64,000 nucleotides of DNA from positions 3,162,001 through 3,226,000 of the forward strand of contig BOPV01000001.1 of assembly GCA_018332375.1 (NCBI GenBank), given 5' to 3'. Position numbers and translations under genes: made by a program. The notes under the pieces were generated by a model that worked only from the letters and a program-made list of their open reading frames with translations, was not told where the DNA came from and did no database searches. This document shows positions 26,417-35,349 of this stretch, piece after piece. Source of the stretch: Roseiterribacter gracilis. Its GTDB lineage: Bacteria; Pseudomonadota; Alphaproteobacteria; BOG-932; Roseiterribacteraceae. Each line of letters begins with the position of its first letter. Position 1 is the stretch's first letter.

Positions 26417-28531
26417 TCAGTCCATCAGACGCTGTGTTAGGTAGGTATATTCCAACGCCGCGCGGGTCGCGCGTTCGTTGAGATTGGCGGCGGCGGCGTG
26501 CCCGCCATCGATATTCTCGTAATAGATATAGTCGTAGCCCATCTCCTTCAGACGGGCCGCGGCCTTGCGGGCATGGGCCGGATGCACGCGATCGTCCTTG
26601 GTCGAGGTCTCGATGAAGACGGTCGGGTACAGCTTGCCCGGCTTGAGGTTCTGGTACGGCGAATAGCTCTCGATGACTTTGCGCTCGGCCGGATTGGCCG
26701 GGTCGCCATATTCGCCGACCCACGACGCACCGGCACCGATATGCGTGTAGCCGATCATGTCGAACAGCGGCACCTGGATGATGATGGCGCTGTAGAGTTC
26801 CGGGTGTTGCGTCAACGCAACGCCCATCAACAGGCCGCCATTCGATCCACCGACGATGCCAAGTTTGCGCGGGTTGGTGATCTTGCGCTTGATCAGGTCC
26901 TGGCTGACCGCAAAGAAATCGTCGTAGACGCGCATCCGGTCCAGCTTCAGACCCGCATTGTGCCAACGCGGTCCGAATTCACCGCCGCCGCGAATATTGG
27001 CGACGACGAAGACGCCACCTTTTTCCAGCCACAGCTTGCCGCGCTCGCCCGAATAGGCGGGCGACTGGCTGATCTGGAAACCGCCGTACGCGTTGAGCAA
27101 CGTCGGTGCGTTGCCGTCGAACTTCAAATTCTTCGAACGCACGACGAAATACGGAACCTTGGTCCCGTCTTTCGACGTCGCCCAGAATTGCTCGACCACC
27201 TGGTTCGACGCGTCGAATTTGGCCGGCAACGATTGCAGCTTCTCGGCCTTGCCGGTTGCCGCATCGACCAACCACTGGCTGCTCGGCTGCAGGAAGGACT
27301 GCGCGGACAAAATCACCTTGTCGCCGTCTTCTTCGGTCGACTCGATCTTCAAGGTCGAATCCTTCGGCACGTCGAGACGCGTCGACGCCCAGCCTTTCGC
27401 GTCGCGCTTGAAGGCCCAGATCTGGCCTTTGACGTTGTCCAGCAGGTGCACGACGACACGATCTTTGGTCGTGCCGACCTGCTGCACCGCCTGCGTCTTG
27501 GTCGGACGCAACACCAACGTGCCTTTCAGCGTGTCGGGATTGTCTTTCAGCGCGGCGAGATCGAAGTCGATCAGGTCGCCTTCTTTGAAGCCGGCCCAAT
27601 CCTGTTCCAACGTCACCAGCGCACGGCCGCTGGAATAGCCACGCAACGTCGCGCGCGTCGGCAGGCCGAGCTTTTTCGGGCCGCCCGGCGTGATCAGATA
27701 ATATTCGCCGTTGAACGTATCGAGCGGACGATGCGCCAGCACCGCCTGCACGGTTCCGTCGGGATCGCGCAACACGACCGGCGACACGCCGTAGCCGCCG
27801 TCGGCGGCAGTGCCGCGATAGACTTCTTTCGCGTCGGCCATCGTCTGGCCGCGCTTCAGCGTCTTCACGATGAACGGATAGCCCGATGTGGTGACGTCGG
27901 TCGGCGCCCAAGCCGCTGACACGATCAACGTGTCGGCGTCGATCCAGCTATAGCGATGCTTACCTTCCGGCAGTTTGAAACCGCCGGCGACGAATTGACC
28001 GGTGTCGGCATCGAATTCGCGCACTTCGATCGCGTCCTTGCCACCATTCGACAGCGCGACCAGGCAGAAACGTTCGGACGGACGCAGGCAGTTGGCGCCC
28101 TTCCAGACCCAGTTTGCATTCTCGGTCTTCGACAGCGCGTCGATGTCGAGCAGCGTCTTCCATTCTGGATTGGCCGTGCGATACGAGGCCAAGCTCACCG
28201 TGCGCCAGATGCCGCGCACATGTTGCGCATCCTGCCAATGATCGCGCAGCACGCCGTTGCGCGCGAAATCGACGCTCGGAATGCGGTCGCGCGCGGTGAC
28301 GATCTTCTTGGCGTCTTCGTAGAAACCGGCATAGCGCGGGTCGTTCTGCAGCCGCGGCATGGTGCGCGCATTTTCGGCCTTGGCGAATTCCATCGCCTGC
28401 GCGCCTTCGATCTCTTCCATATAGGTGTAGGGATCGTCTGGTGCCGCGAGCGCCGCGGTCGAGGTCAGGCAAATTGCGGCCAAACCGGCTCCTAGAATCT
28501 TCCGGCCGAAGCCGCGTTCACGTGCAGACAT
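26417..28531 (-). CDS. exported prolyl oligopeptidase (S9A)
   Basis: A 704-residue prolyl oligopeptidase family enzyme with a signal peptide (about 1-28, ending ALAAP). An N-terminal helical segment DPYTYMEEIEG and a seven-bladed propeller precede the hydrolase domain. Triad: Ser in GIVGGSNGGLLMG (near 550), Asp in STKDDRVHP (near 632) and His in IDGGHAAA (near 670). ATG at 28531 follows GGGAGACGGG. It would cleave short proline peptides in the periplasm. A terminator lies downstream; upstream the gap to the GH15 stop is 145 bp. Confidence 0.94.
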   Translation of the reverse strand: MSARERGFGRKILGAGLAAICLTSTAALAAPDDPYTYMEEIEGAQAMEFAKAENARTMPRLQNDPRYAGFYEDAKKIVTARDRIPSVDFARNGVLRDHWQDAQHVRGIWRTVSLASYRTANPEWKTLLDIDALSKTENANWVWKGANCLRPSERFCLVALSNGGKDAIEVREFDADTGQFVAGGFKLPEGKHRYSWIDADTLIVSAAWAPTDVTTSGYPFIVKTLKRGQTMADAKEVYRGTAADGGYGVSPVVLRDPDGTVQAVLAHRPLDTFNGEYYLITPGGPKKLGLPTRATLRGYSSGRALVTLEQDWAGFKEGDLIDFDLAALKDNPDTLKGTLVLRPTKTQAVQQVGTTKDRVVVHLLDNVKGQIWAFKRDAKGWASTRLDVPKDSTLKIESTEEDGDKVILSAQSFLQPSSQWLVDAATGKAEKLQSLPAKFDASNQVVEQFWATSKDGTKVPYFVVRSKNLKFDGNAPTLLNAYGGFQISQSPAYSGERGKLWLEKGGVFVVANIRGGGEFGPRWHNAGLKLDRMRVYDDFFAVSQDLIKRKITNPRKLGIVGGSNGGLLMGVALTQHPELYSAIIIQVPLFDMIGYTHIGAGASWVGEYGDPANPAERKVIESYSPYQNLKPGKLYPTVFIETSTKDDRVHPAHARKAAARLKEMGYDYIYYENIDGGHAAAANLNERATRAALEYTYLTQRLMD

Positions 28532-28676
28532 CCCGTCTCCCTTGCGTATTGCTCGTACCAGCGAGGCAGCGACGCTAGCCGAGCTGGCGCGCCACCGAAA
28601 CAGGGAGTCGGCATCGATCGCGTTGATACTTGGGGCCGGCGCAATCTTCGGGATGGCACCCAGCAGTGCGGAGCAA

Positions 28677-30482
28677 TTATTTCGCGCTGGTCCCGGCGGC
28701 CTGCTGGTGCAAAGGCCGACCGCCGCGCAGCAGATTGTACGCGGTGTTGACCAGCGCCACGTGGCTGAAGGCCTGTGGAAAATTGCCGAGATGGCGTTTG
28801 GCGCGCGGATCATATTCTTCCGCCAGCAAACCGACATCGTTGGCCAGCCCAAGCAGACGTTCGAACAACGCCGTCGCTTCGTCCAACCTTCCCTGCATCG
28901 TCATCGCGTCGGCCAACCAGAAGCTGCACGCGAGAAACGCGCCTTCGCCGGGCGGAAGACCGTCCTGCGTCTGATCGGTGCGATAGCGCAGCACGTAGCC
29001 CTCGACCATCAAATGCCGTTCGATCGCCGCGATCGTCGTTGCGATGCGCGGATCGTCGATCGGCAGAAATCCGATTTGCGGCAGAAGCAGCAACGAACCG
29101 TCCAATAGCCCGTCGCCGTAGGATTGCGTGAAGTGGCCGCGCGCCGCGTCATAGGCCTTGTCGCAGACGTCCTGGTGGATCTCGTCGCGGATCGTGCGCC
29201 ACCGCTCGACGTCGCCGGGCAGGTCGAATTTCTCGACCGACTTCACGGCGCGATCGAATGCCAGCCAGCACATCGCTTTGGAAAAGGTGAAGTGCCGGCG
29301 CGGGCCGCGCACTTCCCACAGACCTTCGTCGGGCTCGCGCCAGATCTTGCTGACATGTTCGATCAAAGCGCATTCCAGCGCCCAACTGGCGTCGTTGCGC
29401 GCCAGCCCGCCGACGCGCGCATTGTACAAGGTGCCGATCACTTCGCCGTACACGTCGAGCTGCAATTGCTGCGCGGCCGCGTTGCCGACGCGCACTGGCT
29501 TGCTGTTTGCGTAGCCGTCCAACCAGTCGACCGTCCATTCACCAAGCCGCCGCTCGCCGCGAATGCCGTACATGATCTGCAACTGCGCCGGTGCGCCTGC
29601 GACGGCGCGCAACAGCCAGTCGCGCCAATCGCGCGCCTCGTCGAACCGCCCACCGCGCATCAGCGCGTGCAAGGTCAAGCTCGCATCGCGCAGCCAGCAG
29701 AAGCGGTAATCCCAATTGCGCTCGCCGCCGATGAATTCGGGCAGCGACGTCGTCGGCGCAGCGACCATGCCGCCGGTCGGCTCGTAGGTCAGCGTCTTCA
29801 ACGTCAGCAACGAGCGCAGCACCGCAGGCGCCCATGGTCCGTCGATGTTGCAGCCCGACGACCAGACGCGCCACGCCGCTTCGCTCTTCTCGATTTCGCG
29901 TTCGGCGTCCAGCACCGGCGGTGCACCGTTCCAGGACGGGACGTAGGTCAGCGCAAACGGAACGCGCTGTCCTGCTTTGACGTCGAACGTTGCGACATGC
30001 GCGAGATCCTGCGCCACGAGTTCGACCGGTGTGCGCAGCACCACCATGTCGGGACCCGCAACCGCGCGCAGCGCACCGTCCTCGAGCCGCGTGATCCAGG
30101 GAATCGAACTGCCATAGTCAAAGCGGATGGTGAGATCGAGCTGCATCCGCACCGTGCCGCGAATGCCGACGACCAGGCGCAGCACCGACGAGGCGGGATC
30201 GTGCTGCGGCATGCAGTCGACCAGCTCGACGATGCCGGTGTCGGTTTCGAACCGCGTCACCAGAATCATCGTGCCGTCGCGATAGGTGCGGGTGATGCGC
30301 GCAGCCTGATCGGCGGCGGCAATGCGCCAGCGACCATTGTCGCGCGTGCCGACCAAGGCGGCGAAACAAGCGCCGCTGTCGAATCGCGGCCAGCATAGCC
30401 AATCGATCGATCCATCCTTGCCGACCAGCGCGGCGGTCTCGCGGTCGCCGATCAGAGCGTAGCTTTCGATTGGATTCGCCAT
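28677..30482 (-). CDS. glycoside hydrolase family 15 protein
   Basis: A 601-residue GH15 enzyme of the glucoamylase/trehalase-like group, with an N-terminal beta-sandwich region (about 1-220, IESYALIGDRETAALVG, GSIDWLCWPRFDS) and an (alpha/alpha)6 barrel. The barrel carries WDYRFCWLRDAS (near 267-278) and GLWEVRGP-HFTFSK (Glu near 399), a likely catalytic Glu region. Known relatives hydrolyse trehalose or alpha-glucans in the cytoplasm; no signal peptide is present. ATG at 30482 (MANPIESY) is the likely start, a TTG at 30494 is possible. It is divergent from the exported hydrolase gene. Confidence 0.92.
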   Translation of the reverse strand: MANPIESYALIGDRETAALVGKDGSIDWLCWPRFDSGACFAALVGTRDNGRWRIAAADQAARITRTYRDGTMILVTRFETDTGIVELVDCMPQHDPASSVLRLVVGIRGTVRMQLDLTIRFDYGSSIPWITRLEDGALRAVAGPDMVVLRTPVELVAQDLAHVATFDVKAGQRVPFALTYVPSWNGAPPVLDAEREIEKSEAAWRVWSSGCNIDGPWAPAVLRSLLTLKTLTYEPTGGMVAAPTTSLPEFIGGERNWDYRFCWLRDASLTLHALMRGGRFDEARDWRDWLLRAVAGAPAQLQIMYGIRGERRLGEWTVDWLDGYANSKPVRVGNAAAQQLQLDVYGEVIGTLYNARVGGLARNDASWALECALIEHVSKIWREPDEGLWEVRGPRRHFTFSKAMCWLAFDRAVKSVEKFDLPGDVERWRTIRDEIHQDVCDKAYDAARGHFTQSYGDGLLDGSLLLLPQIGFLPIDDPRIATTIAAIERHLMVEGYVLRYRTDQTQDGLPPGEGAFLACSFWLADAMTMQGRLDEATALFERLLGLANDVGLLAEEYDPRAKRHLGNFPQAFSHVALVNTAYNLLRGGRPLHQQAAGTSAK

Positions 30483-30610
30483 ATCGCGAGTCAACGCTGC
30501 AAGACCAGGAACGGTCCCTGGTCGTCACGTGGTGCGATGATGACGAATTCGCTGTTCCGAATGGGGCAGTGCAGAGCAAGGTCCGGCTCCAAACCTCCAA
30601 GGGGATGATT

Positions 30611-31525
30611 ATGGTTCGACGAATGTTGTTCGCGCTTGCTGCGCTGTTGCTGACGGTGCCCGCTGTGGCGCAGGTCGAACCCTTCCCGCGCAGCTTCCAC
30701 ACCGAAATGATCGACACCAACGGTGTGAAGCTGCATGTGCGCGTCGGCGGCACCGGTCCGGCGGTCGTGCTGCTGCATGGCTATGGCGAAACAGGCGACA
30801 TGTGGGCGCCGCTCGCGGCCGACCTTGCGCGCGATCATCGCGTCATCGTGCCCGATCTGCGCGGCATGGGCCTGTCGTCGCGCCCTGCCGGCGGCTACGA
30901 CAAGAAAACGCAAGGCGTCGACATTGCGGGCATGCTCGACGTGCTGAAGGTCGAGAAGACCGACCTGATCACGCACGATATCGGCAACATGGTCGGCTAC
31001 GCGTTCGCCGCGCAATATCCGCAACGCGTCACCAAATTCGTGTTGATGGACGCGCCGGTGCCGGGTGTGGGCCCGTGGGAAGAGATCCTCAAAAACCCGC
31101 TGCTCTGGCATTTCCGTTTCGGCGGGCCCGACATGGAACGTCTGGTTGCGGGTCGCGAGCGGATTTATCTCGACCGGTTCTGGAATGAATTCTCGGCCGA
31201 CCCGAAGAAATTCAGCGAAGCGTCGCGCGTCCACTACGCCAAGCTCTACGCGCAAAAAGGCGCCATGCATGCGGGCTTCGCGCAATTCGCTGCGTTCGAC
31301 CAGGATGCGATCGACAACAAAGTCTTTCTCGAGAAAGGCAAGTTGACGATGCCGGTGTTGGCGATCGGCGGCGCCAAGTCGTTCGGTTCGACCATGGCGA
31401 CGGTGATGAAATTCGCCGCAACCAATGTCGAAGAAGGCGTCATTCCTGATTCCGGCCACTGGCTGATGGAAGAACAGCCGGCTGCGACGGTGCGGATGGT
31501 GCGCAGCTTCCTCGACAAGAAATGA
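30611..31525 (+). CDS. exported Asp-nucleophile alpha/beta hydrolase (epoxide hydrolase/dehalogenase-like)
   Basis: A 304-residue alpha/beta hydrolase with a signal peptide (about 1-21, ending AVAQ). The nucleophile elbow reads THDIG with Asp about 123 instead of Ser, as in epoxide hydrolases and haloalkane/haloacetate dehalogenases. Oxyanion loop HGYGE (near 56-60) and catalytic His in PDSGHWLMEEQP (near 281) are present. AAGGGG lies 7 bases before ATG 30611. A 7-bp hairpin (30503-30523) lies in the divergent gap with the GH15 gene. Export of this type is less common than cytoplasmic location. Confidence 0.9.
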   Translation: MVRRMLFALAALLLTVPAVAQVEPFPRSFHTEMIDTNGVKLHVRVGGTGPAVVLLHGYGETGDMWAPLAADLARDHRVIVPDLRGMGLSSRPAGGYDKKTQGVDIAGMLDVLKVEKTDLITHDIGNMVGYAFAAQYPQRVTKFVLMDAPVPGVGPWEEILKNPLLWHFRFGGPDMERLVAGRERIYLDRFWNEFSADPKKFSEASRVHYAKLYAQKGAMHAGFAQFAAFDQDAIDNKVFLEKGKLTMPVLAIGGAKSFGSTMATVMKFAATNVEEGVIPDSGHWLMEEQPAATVRMVRSFLDKK

Positions 31526-31534
31526 CGATGCTGA

Positions 31535-31561
31535 CGGGAGCGTGTGCTACACACGCTCCCG
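31535..31561. other. perfect 12-bp hairpin before TPR gene
   Basis: CGGGAGCGTGTG (31535-31546), loop CTA and the exact complement (31550-31561) form a stable stem that ends 2 bases before the ATG at 31564. It lacks a T-tract. It might terminate the hydrolase transcript without U-run or mask translation start. The right part of the left arm also holds GCTACACA, a possible -10 element for a leaderless transcript of the next gene. Confidence 0.6.
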
Positions 31562-31563
31562 CT

Positions 31564-32058
31564 ATGTCGAACGACAACACCGATTGGGAAATCCGCGTCG
31601 CTGCCCTGTGGGCTTCGTACGACGCGCACGCGCCCGAAGATTTCCGCACCAAGATCGAAGTGCTTGCGGCCGAACGGCCGGCGGGCGATGCGCTGGCCGC
31701 GTTCGAACGTGCCTGCGCCAACGATTCAACCGGCCACGAAGAACTGGCAGCACCGCTCTATCGCGCTGCGCTTGCCGCCGGCTTGACCGGCATTCGCCGG
31801 CGCCGCGCCGTAATTCAACTTGCCAGCACGTTGCGCAATCTTGGCCAGGCGGGCGAAGGCATCAGCTTGCTGACGGAAGAACGAACGCACCCGTCCGACG
31901 AACTCGACGATGCGGTGGCGGCAACCTTGGCGCTGTGCTTGGCGGATGTAGGGCGCGGACGCGAAGCGACCGGCGTTGCCGTCGCGGCGTTGGCGAAACA
32001 TCTGCCGCGCTACAACCGTTCGATGACGAACTACGCCAACGCCCTGCAAGCAAAGTAG
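31564..32058 (+). CDS. TPR_5 tetratrico-peptide repeat protein
   Basis: A 164-residue helical protein of the TPR_5 type, with the pattern WEIRVAALWASYDA, FERACANDSTGHEELAAPLYRAAL and RRRAVIQLASTLRNLGQAGEGISLL. Such proteins are protein-binding scaffolds; the partner is unknown. Two starts are possible: ATG 31564, which fits the family N-terminus but sits directly behind a hairpin, or ATG 31522, which overlaps the previous stop (ATGA) and would give 178 residues. I keep 31564 with moderate certainty. Confidence 0.8.
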   Translation: MSNDNTDWEIRVAALWASYDAHAPEDFRTKIEVLAAERPAGDALAAFERACANDSTGHEELAAPLYRAALAAGLTGIRRRRAVIQLASTLRNLGQAGEGISLLTEERTHPSDELDDAVAATLALCLADVGRGREATGVAVAALAKHLPRYNRSMTNYANALQAK

Positions 32059-32071
32059 CCATCGCTTAAAT

Positions 32072-32163
32072 ATTGTTTCGCGCCCGAAACAATCAGGCCA
32101 CGTTCGAGACATTCGGCTGTAACACGCGCGGGCGACACCGGCCTCGTCAGGTTCAAGACGAGG
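32072..32163. other. two hairpins between TPR and regulator genes
   Basis: ATTGTTTCG (32072-32080) with its exact complement (32085-32093) and CCTCGTC/GACGAGG (32142-32148, 32157-32163) stand in the 144-base gap before the response-regulator gene. The first is a palindrome of operator or terminator type; read on the minus strand it is followed by ATTTAAG. The second lies 39 bases before the regulator start and would be part of its leader. Confidence 0.5.
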
Positions 32164-32202
32164 ACTCGCCATGCCGCCCCGCCCGGGCAACCGGCCCGAT
32201 CA

Positions 32203-32967
32203 ATGAGCGCGCAAATCGCCTTTGCCGGCTTCCACACGCCGTGTGCGCAGGTCCAGCCGCGCGTGATGATCGTCGATGCCGATCGCCAGGCGCGCAGCAT
32301 GTTGGCAACCTTGCTGACCAACGCCGGCTTCCGCGTCACCGAAGCAGCCAATGGCCGCGCTGCCCTGACCGCCGTGTCGGTCGGTGCGGTCGATCTCGTC
32401 GTGCTGGAACATTCGCTGCCGGGCGAAGACGGTCTGAAATTGTGCCGCGAGCTGCGCGCGATGCACGACGTGTCGATCGTGATGCTCAGCAACATCGCAA
32501 CCGACATGGACCGGATCGTCGGCCTCGAACTTGGCGCCGACGATTATTTGTGCCGGCCGTGCAATCCGCGCGAATTGCTGGCGCGGATCCGCGCCGTGTT
32601 GCGCCGGGTGCAATTGTCGGCCGCGCAAGCCCGCCCGGTCGACGCCGAGCGGTTTCGCTTTGACGGTTGGAATCTAGATCTGGGTCGGCGCCAGCTTTTG
32701 TCACCCACGGGCGCCAACGTTTCGCTGTCGGGTGCGCAGCTCACCTTGCTGCACGCGCTGGTGTCGCGGCCGATGAAAATCGTCACGCGCGAAACCTTGA
32801 ACGAGCTGGTGACGCAGCGTCATGCGGGCACGTTCGGCCGTTCGGTCGACGTGCAGATCAGCCGTCTGCGCAGCCGGCTGGGCGATAACGGAGCCGAGCC
32901 GCGCATGATCAAGACGGTGCGCTTTACCGGCTACGTCTTTGCGCTTCCGGTTGAAGCGTTGAACTAG
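32203..32967 (+). CDS. OmpR-family regulator with degenerate receiver
   Basis: A 254-residue protein with receiver domain (about 20-135) and OmpR/PhoB winged helix (about 155-250, ending RSVDVQISRLRSRLGD and FTGYVF). The receiver lacks the usual phosphorylation chemistry: the phospho-acceptor Asp is Glu 69 (VVLEHSLPGEDG), the acidic pair reads Asp 25-Ala 26, and the conserved Lys is Arg 118 (LCRPCN). Ser 96 in the Thr/Ser switch position remains. It may therefore be locked in an active-like state or use another signal. It has clear similarity to the canonical regulator at 34555-35349. GTG of the next small gene overlaps its stop. Confidence 0.92.
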   Translation: MSAQIAFAGFHTPCAQVQPRVMIVDADRQARSMLATLLTNAGFRVTEAANGRAALTAVSVGAVDLVVLEHSLPGEDGLKLCRELRAMHDVSIVMLSNIATDMDRIVGLELGADDYLCRPCNPRELLARIRAVLRRVQLSAAQARPVDAERFRFDGWNLDLGRRQLLSPTGANVSLSGAQLTLLHALVSRPMKIVTRETLNELVTQRHAGTFGRSVDVQISRLRSRLGDNGAEPRMIKTVRFTGYVFALPVEALN

Positions 32968-33167
32968 TGGACGTGTTCGCGGTTTGCCTGACGGCGTGGC
33001 TTGCCATGACTGGGTGGGGTGCTGCTGCAACCTTGCAGTCCACTGCGACCGGCCGCGAGAAACTATTCTGGATCGGACTGCTTGCCTTTCCCGCGCTGGG
33101 TTTTCTCGCCTGGTACGTGATGGGACCAGGATCGAAGTCGCCCTTCGATTCCGAGCGTGGTGCCTAA
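32967..33167 (+). CDS. small two-helix membrane protein (PLDc_N-like)
   Basis: A 66-residue protein with two hydrophobic segments (about 2-22 and 33-52). The second, FWIGLLAFPALGFLAWYVMGP, resembles the phospholipase D N-terminal membrane hairpin (PLDc_N) found in short membrane proteins. The GTG start overlaps the TAG of the regulator gene by one base, so the two are probably translated together. It converges with the histidine kinase gene with a 4-bp overlap. Function unknown. Confidence 0.7.
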   Translation: MDVFAVCLTAWLAMTGWGAAATLQSTATGREKLFWIGLLAFPALGFLAWYVMGPGSKSPFDSERGA

Positions 33168-34561
33168 TCTCCGAGCGGCAAACGAACGGTGGCAATCAAC
33201 CCATGTGCTGTCGATTCCAAGGAAACGTCACCCCCATGCGCGCGCACCAGCGTGCGCACCACGGCAAGCCCCAGCCCGATACCCCCAGTCTCGCGGTTGC
33301 GCGACGGCTCGGCCCGATAAAACGGCTCAAACACGCGCTCCAGCTCGTGGGGCGCAAGGCCGGGTCCTTCATCTTCAATACGCGTCACCGCGTCGTCCCC
33401 TTCACGCGTCAGACGTAGCCGCGCGACGCCGCCATATTTGATCGCATTGTCGATCAGATTGCCGAACAGGCGGCGCAACGCTGCGCCGTCACCTTCGACG
33501 ACCAGATTGGGCGCCTCTGCCAGCTCGACGCTGGCACCGGTGACGCGCATGTCGTCGACCAGACTTTCCAGCAACGACGCAAGGTCGATGCGCTGCCGCG
33601 GGCCGGCGGTGCTTTCGTCGCGCACGAACGCCAACACACCCTGCACCATCGCCTGCATCTCGCGCAGATCTTCCAGCGCCGGTTCGCGCAGGTCGGGTGA
33701 CGTCTGCTCCAAGCGGAAGCGCAGCCGCATCATCGGTGTGCGCAGATCGTGCGCGATTGCAGCCAACATCGCGGTGCGATCGCCGACATAGCGCAGCAAT
33801 CGTTCTTGCATGCGGTTGAATGCGGCGACGGCGACGCGCAGCTCGCTCGGACCCGACGGCGTCAATGGCGGGTGGTTGAGTTGTTTGCCCAACCGGTCGG
33901 CGGCGGTGGCGAATTCGCGGATCGGCTTGGCGAAGCGACGCGCGAAGAACGCAGCAATCAAAGCCAGCGATGCGGTCGAGGCAACGAACCACAACAACAA
34001 GCGCCGCGCCCACGGCGTCAGAAACGGTTCGGCTTCAGGCTCGACCACGACCCATTCGCCGCTGGGCAAATGCATCGCGGCGACGAACGGACCGCCGATC
34101 CAGGTTCGTCCGCCCTCGAACATGCCGCGTATGCCGACCGGCGGCGAACCACCAAACGGACCGTGATGCGGCGGCGGCGGTCCGCGATGCTGCAAGATCA
34201 TCGCGCCGCGACGGCGGCCCGGTCCTTCATGCGGAAACTCGGCCAGCAGCACGTCGGATGGCGGCAAGCGCAGCAGACCCGCCAGCGCGTCGCGACGCGG
34301 ATCCCACCCGTCTTCTTCCAGCAGCGGCGCTTCGATTTGCGGTGGTGTGGCGCGCAGCTCGCGCTTCAACATCTCGCCGTGCAACGGCTGCACGGTCGCG
34401 CCTTGCAGCCGTTCGGCGACCTCGGCCAGTTCGTAAATCGGACGCACCGGCGGCGGCATCAACAGCACAAGCAGAACGATAATCGCCTGCGCCACCAGCA
34501 CGGCGACGAACAGCAGCAGGAACAGCTGCGCGCCGATCGAGAAACGCAACCTGTTCAGCAT
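33164..34561 (-). CDS. sensor histidine kinase (EnvZ-like)
   Basis: A 465-residue membrane sensor kinase: helix 1 about 12-35, a Pro/His-rich periplasmic sensor region about 36-185 (GPPPPHHGPFGG near 127-138), helix 2 about 186-206, HAMP about 207-260, HisKA with AIAHDLRTPM (His about 271), and HATPase with NLIDNAIKYGG, EDEGPGLAP and GIGLGLAVV. It overlaps the regulator gene at its 5' end by 7 bases, so the pair is an operon. The His-rich sensor loop hints at metal or pH sensing, as inference only. Confidence 0.94.
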   Translation of the reverse strand: MLNRLRFSIGAQLFLLLFVAVLVAQAIIVLLVLLMPPPVRPIYELAEVAERLQGATVQPLHGEMLKRELRATPPQIEAPLLEEDGWDPRRDALAGLLRLPPSDVLLAEFPHEGPGRRRGAMILQHRGPPPPHHGPFGGSPPVGIRGMFEGGRTWIGGPFVAAMHLPSGEWVVVEPEAEPFLTPWARRLLLWFVASTASLALIAAFFARRFAKPIREFATAADRLGKQLNHPPLTPSGPSELRVAVAAFNRMQERLLRYVGDRTAMLAAIAHDLRTPMMRLRFRLEQTSPDLREPALEDLREMQAMVQGVLAFVRDESTAGPRQRIDLASLLESLVDDMRVTGASVELAEAPNLVVEGDGAALRRLFGNLIDNAIKYGGVARLRLTREGDDAVTRIEDEGPGLAPHELERVFEPFYRAEPSRNRETGGIGLGLAVVRTLVRAHGGDVSLESTAHGLIATVRLPLGD

Positions 34562-35349
34562 GCCGACCGCGTGACCTTGCAGTCGAGCATGTAGCCTTCG
34601 CTACGCACGGTGCGAATGACGTCGCCCTTGTCGCCTAGCTTGCGGCGCAGCCGGCTGATCTGCACGTCGACCGCACGATCGAACGCATCCGAATCAGAGC
34701 CGCGCGCATATTCCAGCAGCTGGTCGCGCGTCAGCACGCGTTGCGGTCGTTCCAGCAACACGCGCAACAGGCCGAACTCGCCACCCGACAAATGCACCGT
34801 GACGCCGGTCGGCGACAGCAATTCGCGCCGGATCAGATCCAGCGCCCAACCAGCAAAAGCCAGGCTGGTAGATTCGCGCGGCATCGCGGCCGCTTCTTCC
34901 GCTTCGCGCGCACGCCGGCGCAGCACCGCACGCACCCGGGCCAGCAACTCGCGCGGTTCGCACGGCTTGGTGAGGTAATCGTCGGCGCCAAGCTCCAATC
35001 CGACGACGCGGTCGGTGGTCTCGCCCATCGCGCTCAGCATGATTACGCGCGGCCCATTCTCGGCGATCAGGCGGCGGCAGATCGACAGACCGTTTTCGCC
35101 CGGCAGCATCACGTCGAGAATGACGAGGTCATAGTGCGCCGCCGCCATTGCATCCTGCATCGCACTGGCATCGGCAGCACCGTCGACGGTGAAGCCGTGC
35201 TGGACCAGAAAGTCGCGAATCAGCGTGCGTACGCCGGGATCGTCATCGACGACCAGAATGCGCGCAGCTTCGGCGAGATCGGGGCGGGCCATAGGGATCG
35301 CACTCTGGCACTGCGTCTCGGCGAGACAAGTCTCGTTCTCTACGATCAT
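34555..35349 (-). CDS. OmpR-family response regulator
   Basis: A 264-residue response regulator with complete receiver: acidic pair Asp 35/36, phospho-acceptor Asp 79 (VILDVMLPGENG), switch Ser 106 and Lys 128 (LTKPCEP), then an OmpR-type winged helix ending VDVQISRLRRKLGDKG and RSEGYML. ATG at 35349 has GGGAG upstream; an N-terminal start at 35292 would cut the leader. It forms a cognate pair with the kinase gene that overlaps its 3' end. The paralogue on the other strand (32203-32967) has lost these phosphorylation residues. Confidence 0.94.
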   Translation of the reverse strand: MIVENETCLAETQCQSAIPMARPDLAEAARILVVDDDPGVRTLIRDFLVQHGFTVDGAADASAMQDAMAAAHYDLVILDVMLPGENGLSICRRLIAENGPRVIMLSAMGETTDRVVGLELGADDYLTKPCEPRELLARVRAVLRRRAREAEEAAAMPRESTSLAFAGWALDLIRRELLSPTGVTVHLSGGEFGLLRVLLERPQRVLTRDQLLEYARGSDSDAFDRAVDVQISRLRRKLGDKGDVIRTVRSEGYMLDCKVTRSAC

